Source of the DNA: Oscheius sp. JU75 | Lineage: Eukaryota > Nematoda > Chromadorea > Rhabditida > Rhabditidae | DNA length: 64,000 nucleotides | Direction: 5' to 3' | Assembly (NCBI GenBank): GCA_037178855.1 | Contig: JASJZC010000002.1 | Coordinates: 4,154,001 to 4,218,000 of the forward strand | Shown here: positions 34,803-46,403 of the stretch, one piece after another | Layout: every line of letters begins with the position of its first letter | Position numbering within the stretch: position 1 is the first letter of the stretch | Position numbers and translations under genes: made by a program | Notes under the pieces: model-generated | What the model was told of the DNA's origin: nothing | The model's input: only the letters and a program-made list of their open reading frames with translations | Databases searched by the model: none

Positions 34803-36260
34803 ATGCTCTTTGTACTGTGCCTGTATGCGGACAGGAGGACAACCTCCTCCCTCCGCGGCATCTATAACCTCTCTAAGACCTTCTCAAAGTTTTACAAGGA
34901 AGTAAATCTGGACCTTCTCAAGATGCTACACCAGAAGAATTCTACCCTAAATGTTCTCGGGAATCTAAAGCAAGGAAAGGAAGGTATGATTTCTTTTCTT
35001 TGAAAATCATTCCGAAATTTAGAAATCAACGGTTTCTGCAAGAATCTGATTGCCGACGATGCTTCCACGGTATTCTCGATCGACGTCGAGACCACCTACG
35101 TGGACGATGACGCAGGCTTCAAGAGTATTGTCATCTTCACCTTCCTGAAAGACGGCGAGACTCTTGTGGAGAAGACTCAGATGTACTGGACGGCCGAACT
35201 AATCGATGGACTAAGGGATTCAAATGAAAATGTTGTGACCCGAGGGCGGAAGACGATGTCCTTGTATTTAGCCTGTTCAAGTGAAAGATTGCTTACAGTA
35301 TGGCGATAGCTTTACGTCTCGCGACTCAAAACTACAGGCGGCAATTGAAATCAGGATTTTTGGCAAATTTGGTTCCAAGTTAGCACCTCATTTTCTCCAA
35401 TTTGTTTGCGTCTTTCTGTCTTTATAGGGTAAACAGTACAATAACTTACTGAAAGAAACACAAGCAACCCAAAAAAGAACGGAAATAAAAGGGCGGTGAA
35501 GAAATTCGAGTAACCCAGATTTGAATCCGTGCGCATTCTTGACACGTAAAGCTATCGCCAAACTGTAAACGGTCTCCTTTTTGAACAGGGCGTATTTTGA
35601 ATTGCTCAATTAAGCTAAAACTGAAATACTTTCCTGGAAGTCAATGATGTAATAAACAAAAGGAGCAGGGGATCTCTGACAGGCAAAGCAATATCCAAAG
35701 TGCCCCTACCAAACAATTACTTGCCGACCTCTCGTCTCCTTTTAACTAATGTTCTTTTTTCTTTATAAAGCGTTTATTGGGGTGTAAAAAATAACAGAGA
35801 GGATAAGAAGCTCAAGGAAATCTGCGGAAGAGTCCAGTGCTCCACGAGTTCCGTCTGTAAGAGTTCAATCAGTTTGTCCCAACTGAACCTACCTCGCAAA
35901 CCTCTTCTCAGAGTCACTCCAATTGGCAAATTTCTCGTTTATGTCGTCCTCGGCCCTCCAATGTTCCTGTTCGCGTTTGATTCTGCTCAGAAGGTAAAAC
36001 TGTAAACATCCTATAAATTGTCTCTCTCAGGAAAATACCACAACAATCAGACAGATCAGTACAGTCGAAAAGTAAGTGGTCATGTGAGGATATCTCCAAG
36101 CGAAGTCACAGATACCATAGAAGATCCTTTCGAAATAGGGACTGAGGATTGGTACAAGCATGGCAAATGGCTGCGAAGACGCCACCGACATAATTGTAAG
36201 TCATATTTCACCGTCTTTGGATCACCGCTATTTGCTTCTCATTTGGACGAATAACGAGTC
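34803..36260 (+). CDS. Unresolved gene or gene remnant, secreted/membrane type
   Basis: Only pieces can be supported. Piece 1, 34803..34984 spliced to 35023..about 35280, reads TFSKFYKEVNLDLLKMLHQK and later NGFCKNLIADDASTVFSIDV, then TEKTQMYW-like sequence; it is coding in character. Piece 2, about 35800..35997, reads LKEICGRVQCSTSSVCKSS and a membrane-like IGKFLVYVVLGPPMFLFAF, then a donor, then ENTTTIRQIST from 36032. An upstream ATG at 34774 gives a good signal peptide (MNRFVSLLLHALCTVPVCG) but in another frame. Between pieces 1 and 2 lies an inverted repeat (35293-35568). The locus may be a real gene whose exons I cannot join, or one damaged by that insertion. No family is recognised. 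Confidence 0.35.
35293..35568. repeat. Short inverted repeat inside the unresolved gene
   Basis: Arms 35293-35317 and 35544-35568 are reverse complements (core TGGCGATAGCTTTACGT), with one mismatch in 25 bases, about 226 bases apart. This fits a small foldback/MITE insertion; no target-site duplication was confirmed. Confidence 0.6.
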
Positions 36261-36434
36261 TGGAGATTGTCTATTGACGCCGTGTTCTACTAAATTCTTC
36301 ACTAGTGGAATCATAACAGAACTGCTGCAGATGGAGAGACCAAAACATTACAATAGTAGTGATACTGGTCACGCGACGTTCGTCTAAGAACTTGTATCGT
36401 TTATTCTGTACATGGAAGCCAGAAGTAAGTTTGT

Positions 36435-36755
36435 CTAGAAAGTCATTTTCTGGAGCTCCGGCAAGACTTCGGCCTCCTTTTTCTCGTCCTTCATCATCAT
36501 CGAAAGACACTTGCTGTGACAGGTTAAGAATTTCTGCATCTCCTGGTCATTGGTCTTGATTGTTTCCTCTTTGAATTCGGTCGGAGGATGAGGCGGTCTC
36601 AGAACAGTTCCACAGATCTTTGTGCAAAGGAATGGAGGCTCTGGTTTTTCTTCCTCGGCAGCTTCTTGGGTGTAAGAGAGACAGATCTGGGAGGTTTGCA
36701 TTACATGAAGAAAGGAAAAACTCACAGTCAGAGCCAAAAGGAAGAGAACACGCAT
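36435..36755 (-). CDS. Small secreted cysteine-containing protein
   Basis: Exons 36755..36726 and 36686..36435 give 93 residues. The start ATG gives a hydrophobic leader (MRVLFLLALT) completed in exon 2. The mature part is acidic near its start (QEAAEEEKPEPP), has CTKICGTVLRPPHPP and later CHSKC, and ends in a Lys/Glu-rich helix (LSMMMKDEKKEAEVLPELQK). Reading through the intron is also open and would lengthen the leader (VSFSFLHVMQTSQ); the spliced form is favoured by a good GTGAGT donor and CCCAG acceptor. No family recognised. The pattern C-x3-C...C-x3-C resembles small disulfide-bonded secreted proteins in general. Confidence 0.65.
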   Translation of the reverse strand: MRVLFLLALTVSFSFLHVMQTSQICLSYTQEAAEEEKPEPPFLCTKICGTVLRPPHPPTEFKEETIKTNDQEMQKFLTCHSKCLSMMMKDEKKEAEVLPELQKMTF

Positions 36756-37566
36756 CTTATGATCGAGAGAAGAGAACTTACTGATTTCCGCCTTCCTAAC
36801 TGGCGAAGGTCTTCCTTTTTGTAGTTGACGCATTAGGCGTACTGATACGGGAACAGCTGCTGTTGTAAATGTGTACCCTAGTCTTCCCAAAGTTTCTATC
36901 ATTCTTGATGGTATCAGCCTGAAAAGGCAGGTTTTTTTAAATGGAATCAAGCTTCTTTTTTTAATAGAGCTCGTCTCGTACTTCTCTGTTAGAACGCTTC
37001 TGTGTTCTTTTAAAAACATTTAGTGTACCTTGCAATATCACCTGAATGTTTCTATTTGGCTACATCCGAAAACAATCTAAGAACTGTACTAGTGTCTCAT
37101 TTCACCTGGAGCAAACTGATTAAAATTCTGACTATGTTCTTGTAATGAAAAACCTTACTACGATTGATTCCATCAGAGTCACGCTCAAGCGAAAAAACTA
37201 CTCCCGTAATGTGATCTTAAGTCTCGGTTCGCTTGATTGATGGAAGTCAAGTTGAACTGATGAGACTAATTCGAACGCTCAGAACATTGGTGTCGAAAAA
37301 GAGTATCCGGGAACTGACATCTTCTCTCTTTGGAAGAAATAATCACTGAGTCAGGGGTATAAAATGCTCAAGAAGTCTTAAGAAGTGTGTAGAGACTTCT
37401 TTTACGTCTCGTAGACCTTTCAAAGATACCAACTTGGAACTCCCTCATCGTCTACATAACTACCATGCTGTTATCCCGGTCTTCGTAACAACAATTAGCT
37501 ACAGGGGATACAACAGTCATTTCACCTGTCTCTGTTTTCCTTCTCATATTCTAAACAGTCCTCACC
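36756..37566. other. Intergenic between divergent genes
   Basis: About 0.8 kb upstream of both the small secreted protein and the GPCR. A longer open frame on the minus strand extends the secreted protein upstream to 37019, but its added residues look non-coding. Nothing else seen. Confidence 0.45.
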
Positions 37567-38677
37567 ATGTCTGACCAGTAAGTTGAAAAGGTTTCTGTTA
37601 AAATGATTGTAGGCCTCAACAAGTTCAAATAATCATAGCAAACATTGCTTCTGGGACATCGGTCTTTCTCAACTTTCTTCTCCTCCCGATTATCTACTTC
37701 CATTCGTCTAAGTTTATCGGACAGTACAAGTACTTCCTCCTGATGTACACCACGACTGGAATGTTGTATTCCGCCACATATCTACTCTGTATTCCAATGT
37801 TTCATCACTCGGCTGAAGCTCTTTACATTTACGGCGAGCGTTTCCTTGTTAGCAGAGCTGTTGGAAATGTCCTGATATATCTCTTTATCTGGCTTTACGG
37901 TCTTCTCAACATTGTCATTTGCGTCTCCTTTATCTACCGTTATGTCCTTACATGTCGACCAGATTGGCCTCCCAGTTGTTCGTCTCGAACTGAAAAAGGT
38001 CTCTTCTTCTTTCTCTTGCTTTTCGTCTTCATCTGGCTCTCACTCACTGTCGGAATCGACGTCTCCAATAAGGAAGCGGATGCTGTTCTTGAGAAGGACA
38101 CTCTGGAAAGTTTCAATCGTTCTATCCACACGATTTCTTACATCGGAGGCCCTATCAATGTGAGCATATGGTATGAACGGAATTTAAACTTTTATAGATT
38201 GATGGAAGGCCCTACTGGCCACCGAAGGTAGCTATGGCTTCTTACAGCATTCTTCTCACTGTTGGATATACAGCGATATCCGTAGTCGCCTACAAAACTT
38301 ACAAGGGATTGATGTCAGTTGTCTCTATTTCTAGCGAACACCATCGTTACCAGAAGACTCTGTTTCTTCTACTCTGCTTCCAGGTGAGATAAGTTCCAAC
38401 CCAAAACAGGAATGATACTGTTTAGACTGTCTGTCCGTTCATCTTCCACTTCATCCCCGGCACCATAATCACTGTAATTACCTTCTTTGACACGCACACT
38501 GGAATCCACACTTACTGCTCGATGGTCATGACATTCTCTCAACTCATCGATCCTATCATGATTGTCTGGACTGTCAAAGACTACCGTAATGCTGTGTTGG
38601 GATTCGTATTGGGACCCATCAATGGCTGGAAGCCGACCTCCAGCATCCTACCTATCTCTTCAAGCGGACCTCAATAA
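37567..38677 (+). CDS. Seven-transmembrane chemoreceptor, Str superfamily
   Basis: Exons 37567..37577, 37613..38159, 38198..38383 and 38426..38677 give 331 residues. Seven hydrophobic helices are evident, from IANIASGTSVFLNFLLLP to the last at FSQLIDPIMIVW. The end DPIMIVWTVKDYRNAVLG matches the DP...KDYR-A signature of nematode Str-type receptors (str/srj/srd group). FQTVCPFIFHFIPGTI in helix 6 fits too. Such receptors sit in sensory cilia and signal through G proteins; the ligand is unknown. The initiator exon is only 11 bases (MSDQ, split codon), which is common in this family. It is tail-to-tail with the desaturase, 73 bases apart. Confidence 0.9.
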
Positions 38678-38750
38678 ATCTGTTTGTACCACATTCTGTG
38701 TACTTTTTGGGATTCATTTCCACTTTACAAAAACAAAGAGAGATCCGTAT

Positions 38751-40044
38751 TTACTCCGCCTTCTTTGTACTCTTGGCGTAGTTGAGCAGACCAGTGCCCT
38801 CGCCGATCAAGTACTCCAGTCGCATGTTCAGACGACAGAACTCCCACAAGAAGTCGTAGCTGACCCGTCGACGGTAGACTCCATGAGGCTCAAGTTTCTC
38901 CCTCAGCGCCTTGGTGGCCTTCATCAAGTGATAGTGCGGTATCTTGGTGAAAAAGAGATGGTGAGCCACATGTCCATCAGTGATGTGGTGCATCAGCTGA
39001 TCGATTCCGAAGCCGTAGGGTCTGAACCTCTCAATAAAAAGATAACTGAATGACAGTACCGGTCAACGGTCTGCATCTGTCCAGAAACATAGGTCCAGGT
39101 TCCGTTTTCGTACACGTTAATGTCCTCGGTCTGGTGCTGGAGATATGTGACCATAGTCAGCCAGAAACCCTGAGCAAGAACCGGGAGTATGTAGAACTTA
39201 GCGTAGTTATAAGCGTTGTAATCACAGAGAACCAAGGCAATCTAAAAATGATAGAGTCATCTAAACAAATTGAAACTAACGTAGGCGCTGAGAGCACAAG
39301 CCAGTCCACTGACGACGCACTGGATTCTTTCGGTCGTGTTGATGAACATGGAGCTTCCGGGCCAGAAGTGACTGCCGTCAGTAATACCTCCCACTGTGTA
39401 CATGACCCAACGGATGATGGCCGTTACCGGGTTGTTGGCATACTGCTTCTGACTCCATCCCCACTTTTCGAAGGTCTCCTCAGTGATCCAGGGATGACCC
39501 TTGTCCTTGGTCAAGTGACTCGTGTATGTGTGATGAGTGCGGTGGGATTTTTGCCATGGCCAATAGGGAGCTTAAATGACTCAATAGTCTTCAACTGGAT
39601 TCAATCGACTAACCCAAAAGAGGAGCATGGCAGATATGTCCACAGATGTCATTGATCCATGTATAGTTGGAGAAGGTTCCGTGTCCACAATCGTGCCCAA
39701 CAACGAAGAGGGAGAAGCCGAACATTCCCATCAAAAAGTACCAAAAGACCATTCCCGGAAGTCCAAAATACTCGAAATAGGGCTCGATATAGTACATCCC
39801 AGCTAGTGCACAGAAATCCCAGACAAGGTACGTCATCGAGATTGGGAGAGACTTTTCGAAGCATTCTTTAGGGACAACGTTCAAAAGATCCTGGTAGGTG
39901 GGGAGATTCTAAATGTTTTTGTTTGCTTCAAATTCAAATTATGAGTACCGTCTGGTTGGATTGACCCTCTTTCTGGGAGAGAGTTTCCTTCACGGGTTCC
40001 GGAAGGACAGCCTGGTCGACCTCGTTCTTTGGAGTGGGAGCCAT
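38751..40044 (-). CDS. Methyl-end fatty-acid desaturase, FAT-1/FAT-2 (omega-3 / delta-12) type
   Basis: Exons 40044..39949, 39908..39614, 39570..39281, 39241..39060 and 39027..38751 give 379 residues. It would insert a double bond toward the methyl end of unsaturated fatty acyl chains in the ER. All three histidine boxes are present: HDCGHG, HRTHH and HVAHH, with the typical spacers HICHAPLLAPYWPW and KDKGHPW, plus DGSHFWP. CGHGTFS and HICHAPLL are nearer C. elegans FAT-2 (delta-12) than FAT-1 (omega-3), but regioselectivity cannot be settled by eye. It ends in a Lys-rich tail (STKKAE), a possible ER-retention context. Nematodes, unlike vertebrates, make polyunsaturated fats with such enzymes. 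Confidence 0.95.
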
Positions 40045-41153
40045 ATCGACTGGCTAGTGTGGCCAAGTTTGGAGAGGGTCTCTGAAACAGCGCAAGTTTG
40101 TAAAGGCTGCATGTTGAAATATTTTGATCGAGAATAAAATATTATTCAAAAAAAGACTAGGCATTGTTCCGAGTCATCATTCTGTCGAGAAAAAAAAGTT
40201 CGGCTTTTCTTTATAAACCGGAGGAGAAACGAGAGGAACTCGGAAATAGAATCCTTGGGGAAATTGCTAAAGCTGTAATATCTTGAGTCAACAGAATTTA
40301 TGAAACGAGGAAGTGTCTGGGATGAGAGCTAAAGATTCCCAAAGATTTAGAGACAGACAGCAAAAGAAAAAGAGACAAGTGTCTAGAGACAGACGGTTGA
40401 ATGGACACAGCGCAAAGTGCGAGCGTCGACAGAGCGCGAGAGACAGAGAGAGGGGCTGACTAGAAAGTGCAAAAAAGTGTCAGTGAAATGTGGCAGGGGC
40501 CCGTGCGTCAAGCGTCCCCGCGGTGGTCTGTCTGCGCTCTAATCGCCATGGTCAGAATGAACCACTCGCATACTCAGCTCGACCTTTACTTCCCTTTAGG
40601 TTTATTCGCAGGCTACTTCTAGGAGAGCAGGGCAAACAGTTCACGTGCGTATGCGCAAAGTACACCAGAGCGTCTGGCAGCTATCTTTTGGCATTTTTTC
40701 TCTTTCCCTCTATCAGCTAGCCATTTTGTCGGCAGATAGACCGAGGTGGTCAGATTTAGAAGAGCAGCTGGAGTGGACGAGATGTCTGGCTGGGGGGACG
40801 GGGGTAAACGCTTTCTTTTCAACAAAAGGGAGAGAATACAGAGAATTCAGCTCTGGGACTACTGAACTTTCAAAGAGTATCAATGAGTGATCCATAAAGA
40901 ATCACGGTGTGAAGGCGGAGTTCGAGGTATTAAATGAGGGTTCTACCGCAAATCACCCAAGTTCTCTTCTTTGCGTCAGTCCCGCTATCAATCTACCGAG
41001 AAAAAGAAATATTTATGGCCAGTACTTTGGGCTTCATTATCGGTTGCTCTTTGCAGGCAGAAAGGGAGATTTGAACAGCTGTTCATACTGAAAGGACAGG
41101 TGCTCATCAAACGAAAAAGCGCTCTTGCAATCCCTCTGGGGCAAGTCAAGAAG
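40045..41153. other. Intergenic, about 1.1 kb
   Basis: Upstream DNA of the desaturase. It holds AGAGACAGA-rich stretches (40340-40460). No gene or RNA recognised. Confidence 0.45.
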
Positions 41154-41930
41154 CTACGAATGGAAATAAAAAGATGATGGATGACGCTTTGTTACGAGCG
41201 AGAGCAGGCATCTGGGGGGATTCTGACAAGGAAGTGCAAAATCGGGGTAGGTGCACCGATTACGCGGAAAGCGGATTTCGGGTATGAACAGTGGTGCTTT
41301 TTTCGAGAATGCGGACGTTCTCAAATGAAACACGAATAAAAGAAAAGGGAAAGGAACAAACTTGTAGCCGTAGTTTGTTATACCGATCTTGATCAGATTT
41401 CTTCCTAGAAGTTCTTGTCCGAGAAAGTAAGGGAGAATGAAGAGAAAGAGCCAGAGGAGACTGAGAACCGTCCATAGCTCCAACCCATAGTTCTCTTCGA
41501 CCTCTTCTGGATTCTCTTCCGGCTTCGTTTCGACCTTTTTCGATTTTTTCTTCTTCGTCTCGATCTTCTTCGGCTCGGTCACAGCATTCTTCATGCAGAT
41601 CGGCATTCTGCTCCTCCTAATCCCTGAAAAGACTACCTTCTTCCGACTGGAAACGGAAGACATCGAAGGGGTAGTCGAGGAGAGACTGTAGTCCTTGTTC
41701 TTGTGGATGCTATTCGATATCGTGACATCTTTGGACTTCTTCCAGGCTTCAGGACCTTTGCTCTTGTAGATGTCACTACTGGTTTTGGAAGTATCGTCGA
41801 TAGAGATGGTCAGTTCCTTGTAGTGCTTGAAAGTCTGACTTTGCTTTAGAACGACTCCTTGTCCGTTGGTCTTCTTCCAGTAGCCGTGCAGTGGCCTGAC
41901 CTTGACAACCACCTCTACCAGAGCATCTTA
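41154..41930 (-). pseudogene. Basic single-pass membrane protein with an in-frame stop near its start
   Basis: A long minus-strand frame reads DALVEVVVKVRPLHGYWKK, later TISIDDTSKTSSDIYKSK, a basic stretch (KKIETKKKKSKKVETK) and one membrane helix (WTVLSLLWLFLFILPYFLG). Directly before it the same frame continues upstream as EITIESTMKDG, but with a TAA (41930-41928) between the two parts. There is no ATG in this frame until MSSVSSRKK, about 80 codons in. Either the gene is broken by this one stop, or an unseen exon joins after it. Past NYGYK (about 41362) a donor GTTTGT ends the clear coding part. No family recognised. Confidence 0.45.
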
Positions 41931-42200
41931 GCCGTCCTTCATCGTTGATTCAATAGTAATCTCGTTCTAGCAATATTTAGTTTCTGTGAAGTTTGAGGCA
42001 AAAGCTTGTAAAGTTTCTCGATAGCAAGCAACTACTATTTTGAAGAAACTTTGTTAAAAAGTACAAAACAGTTACAAGTCCAAATATTTACTCGCGAGAT
42101 TCATGAATTCAAGTTACAACCAGTGTGAGGGTACCCGTTCAAAGATTCACCAGGATGGGGGGCTAATTACAATTATTATTACTAGTAAACTGGGATTAGT

Positions 42201-43949
42201 TTAGAGTCGCTTGGTGGCTAGAAGAGAGAGATTTCCCATTGGGGATTCAATGACCACATAGAAAAGAGCAGCAGCTCCGAAGCTCAGAACGGCTACAAAG
42301 GGAATGACGGCGATCAGTTCCAGAGCTCCGGTAGCGTTTTGGAGAAAGGGGAGGAAGTTGAAGACGTAGATAATCGGCATATGAAGGAGGTAAGCCGTGT
42401 AGGTGAGTCGGCCGAGAATGGCCCAGTTGTGAGCGACAGTGATACTAAATACCGATTTTAGGAGATGCATGAATTGAAAACGAACCTCTGTTCTCGGTAG
42501 ACAAGGGAGAATATCATGCCAATGATTCCAGAGGAGAAGACAGTTCGAAAGACAGCAGTGTACACGGTGTTGTAGAGAGTGTTTCCCTGATCCGGATACC
42601 AGTATTCTGGCAGAATCGCGTAAATTACAGCCAGACAAAGAGCCAGAGAGAAGGAGAAAATGATGTTGGAGAGACGGTTGCTGATGACAGTCTTGTCGAA
42701 CTTGACTGTGTAGCAGCCGAAGAGAAGCCCGAGAACAAAAGGTCCGCACTTGGTCAGAGGACGACCATACATCTGCCAGAGCCCGTCGTAGATCTTCGCG
42801 AGTGATTCGGGCGTCTGGTTCGGGTAGGCGATGAACTGAAAAGTGAGGGTTATAAGGTTCTTTCCTCGTCAACAAGACGACGTCAGCAATTATCTAACAC
42901 GCGAGTAATGAGGCGTAAAGGTTTCCGGTTCCCCTAGACTGTCTAATTGTAAGACTTACAGGGATATCGACGTCGCTCCTGTTGCAGACACCGTAAACAG
43001 TACAGTAGCCAGCTCTGAGAGCCGCTGACAACGCCACAATGACTGCAGAGATGATGACAGCCGTCTTTGGCTTCTTGTGAAGAATGTGAAGCAAGAAGGG
43101 TGCAGCGACGTAGAGTTGCATGTCCAGGCCGAGATACCAAAGATACCCAAGACATGTTGGAGTGGACATCCAGTTTCCGATAAAACTCAGATGAGCTAGG
43201 ATTCCGGATACGCCACAGGCTGAGATCATTGTTGAGGTGTACCTGCAAATAATCTTTCAGTTTCGCACGTCTTGGAACGATGGCAAAAAGTCGAGAGACC
43301 GTGAAAAGCTCTTACCTGGGCAATAGGGCCTTCATCATCGGTCCAGCAGCCAAGTAGATAAAGACGAAAATGGAAGGAGCTAGTCGGAAGACTCTTCTCG
43401 AGATGAACTTTTTGTAGTGGGCCATGAAAGGTTCATCGGCTTGTCGAAGCCAGCTTCTAGCAGCTAAAAGACCAGAAAGGACCAGGAAGATCTCGACGCC
43501 AAGAGCTGAGTTTCCAAGCAGTGCTCCAAAAACTGGATGTTCGTGAACATTCTTCTTGAACACTTCGGCCGAGGGATGTCTCTCCAAGATGTCGATACGT
43601 CCCTCACTGCCAGTGTGATTGATCATGACCCAGAATATGGCCACAACTCGGAAGACATCCAGAACATCCAGTCGGGATCGTCTGCCGGAACACAGTTCGG
43701 ACAGTGATCTCTGGAAAGAAAGGAATCCTAGTCGGGACGTGGTGAATATCGATCCGAGAAGAACCTGAAATTGTTGTTTCAAACTGATAATGTGACATTA
43801 CTCACCAGGGAAATCCATGCTAAGAGTGGCAGGACGTATGTGAGAGTGCTAGATGGCATCAAGGCATCTAGCGAGCAGGAAGAATTGATTGATGGCAGAG
43901 CGATGATACGTTGAACTACGGGATCCATAGAATAGGTGTCTCCACGCAT
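42201..43949 (-). CDS. Integral-membrane acyltransferase, OAC / NRF-6 type
   Basis: Exons 43949..43806, 43764..43316, 43242..42960, 42835..42486 and 42444..42201 give 489 residues. This is the acyltransferase-3 family: about ten membrane helices, with the conserved start of the domain DVFRVVAIFWVMINHTG (Arg and His expected to be catalytic), then GVEIFLVLSGLLAA and RVFRLAPSIFVFIYL. It would transfer acyl groups, often O-acetylation of sugars or lipids; C. elegans relatives (oac genes, nrf-6, rhy-1) act in lipid handling and drug uptake. The N-terminal NRF cysteine domain of NRF-6 is missing, so the oac branch is more likely. The start MRGDTYSMDPVVQRI is chosen because it is the first ATG of a frame that splices correctly. 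Confidence 0.93.
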
Positions 43950-44996
43950 GTTACTGGAAGAAAACACTTTAAAAGAGCGAAGAAATGACGATTCTGAGAA
44001 GGAAACGATGAACCGATTGGGTGCAACTGTCAACTGGTGCTTTTGTACAGGGACGCCGCTGCCTAATCGAAGGCGGGGCGGCGGGAAATGTCGACAAAGT
44101 CACGTAGGCAGACTACGTGACTTTTGTCAAAATGGACCAAAATGTGACAGGAAAAGGAGAAAAATCGTGACAAAGAGGCTAAGGGGCTCTCTGTACCCTG
44201 CGAGGAACAACAGGCTGGCAGATGTCAGCATTGCAACACCCGGTGCTAGGACGCAGAGAGCGATCAGCTGATCAAGGGAAAAGGAATCGTAAAGGAGAAT
44301 GAATAAATAATGCGGAGGGTACAGATTGAGACAGACACAAAAGAAGCGACGCCTCTTGACAGTAAAGGACTGAGCTTTCGTTCACCTACCAGTTCAGAGA
44401 AATTGACTGCTTTGAATGAAATACTTGAATTTCTTAGAGTGAGTAGGAAATTCCTAATATTACACAGGTTTTCCTGGTCCGGGTTATATTCGGGAAACTT
44501 TGGATTCTTTTAAACCATGCTTCAGATCCGTCTTGCGTAGATTATTCTGACTTTATCACTCTTCAAACAGCGTTAACCAAAAGTTCAGTTCAGTGATTCT
44601 TCCCCGAATTGCTTTGTTACAGATTACCCTTATCAGTCGGCTTAGAATGTCCCAAAGAGGACTACACGCTTTGCCAACTATAACAAGGTACTCTTCCCGT
44701 GAACAGACGAGGACTTTTATTTCCGGCGGATGTTCACTGCTCTCGACCCAGGTGAGATGACGACATCGTCTGTTAAATACGAATTGGCACGTAGCGATGG
44801 TGGAGCTGTGTTACGTGAATTTAGAGACGAAACAGTTTTTACATCTACTGTAACTCAAAGTTACTTTCCGCCAAATGTTTGGACTTCAATACGTGCACAT
44901 TTCCAACTTATTCTTCTGTGACCTGTTCAATCAGCCTTGATATTTTCAAAAACAGCACGTACTTCTTCTCATCATGACAGGAAAATATTTTTTAAA
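43950..44996. other. Intergenic, about 1 kb
   Basis: Between two minus-strand genes. Short open frames only; no motif, repeat or RNA gene recognised. Confidence 0.45.
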
Positions 44997-46403
44997 TCAC
45001 ATTTCCTCGGCCAGTTCAGTAATTTTCTCCTTCATTCTGGTCCATACAGCCTCTGGATCACTCGACTTCTTTGCTGTCATCTCTCCTACAGCAGCCAAAG
45101 TGATCGCCACAATAAATGAAGCAAATGGTAGGTATCGGTGGTAAGATCTTTTCACCTTAACCAGGGTTTGTTAAAAGTCTACAAGTGCTAGAACCTGTTC
45201 AACTGTGAAAGGCATCTCTCTACTCTTTCCCAGTTCTTCTTCCAGATACTGATAATAGCTCTCTATGAATTTTTCTGCCTTTTCGCTCCTGTCTGGTAGA
45301 CTCATGACGGAGGAGAAGAGTCTAGCCAAATCGTGCCCAACACAGCCAAAATGACAGATCTGGAAGTCGATCAGGGCCTTGAGCTGGACTGAGGAAGATT
45401 GCGTGAAGAGCATGTTGACGGTCCATAGATCACCGTGGCAGAGGAGCCGATTCATCCCTGAACTTCTGATTCTTGATATAGTTTGTGTCTCACCTAGAAC
45501 TTCGGCCATGTTGTCCAACTCCTTCGAGTGTTCTTCTTCTCTGAACTTCTCCACTCCCTTTTGTAATTTCTCAGCTGCCTCAGCACTCACAACTTCGGAA
45601 ACTTTCTTCAGGGTCGGCGTCACAAACTGCAAGTCTGTCTGTGACTTTAACAGTCTCTCTTACCGCCTCTACTGTCATCTTACCAAACATGTCCGAGAAT
45701 ATTCCCATCTTGAACTGTTCTTGTTCTTCTGAGCTGAACTTGAGGCTCTTGGAATGGAACTTGGCTAGAGCCCGGAGAGTCTGAAAACACAAATAAATGA
45801 AGAAGAGATTGGGTAAACCTGGTAAACGAGATCATCGGAAAGAATCTCGTCTGTTCCGATCGCCACAACGTTTTCCACGAATTCCATCACCAAATAACCT
45901 TTGGATTGGTTCTCGGCAGTGAAGGGCTTGTTGACAAAAACCTTGAGCATTTTCAGATCCGACTGATCTTTCAACTTTTCATATATTGTCGATTCCACGT
46001 TGTGAACCTGTTTTTTTGCTTTACGAAAAATAACAGAATGGTCTCACTCGCTTCCACAGTTCCTCTTTTGATTTCTTTGCAGCATCGTCGCTGCTTCCTT
46101 GTGAATACTTTTGCTGTTGGAGCAAAGTTACCATCTTGACTGCAAGCTTCACAGGCCAGCCAGCTTCCTTCGCCTTTTTCTCGTCAGCCCAAAGGTTTTC
46201 AATAAGAGCAATTCGAGATACAAATCCCTAAAACCACCGGTTTTGCTTAAAAGTTAACATACTCGACCGTCAGCAATATCTTTAGCCGTTTTCTTGTCTC
46301 CCAAAACGGCATCGGGTCCGAACAGCTCGAAAAAGTCTTTTTGTAAATCGTCCCATGTCAAAAAGGTGCCCAGAAGACCTGGGCCAGCCTCTGTAAGAGA
46401 CAT
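44997..46403 (-). CDS. CHK-like (choline/ecdysteroid kinase-like) small-molecule kinase
   Basis: Exons 46403..46263, 46227..46048, 46007..45819, 45780..45664, 45626..45195 and 45155..44997 give 405 residues. It shares the CHK-kinase-like fold of nematode DUF1679 and insect ecdysteroid 22-kinases. The catalytic loop is LLCHGDLWTVNML (H-G-D-x-W-x-x-N, the Brenner motif of aminoglycoside/choline kinases), and the metal site is IDFQICHFGCVGHDLARL. Upstream, KLAVKMVT and GYLVMEF are the ATP-lysine and hinge regions. The substrate is likely a small hydroxylated compound. The last intron is taken from CAG|GTTCTAG (39 bases), which keeps the frame into SYHRYLPFASFIVAI. Confidence 0.93.

Noticed and set aside
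44310-44513. 67-codon plus-strand frame
   Set aside because: No supporting splice structure, motif or homology.
45156-45194. Apparent 27-base intron in the CHK kinase
   Set aside because: Taking the donor at CAG|GTTCTAG gives an ordinary 39-base intron in frame.
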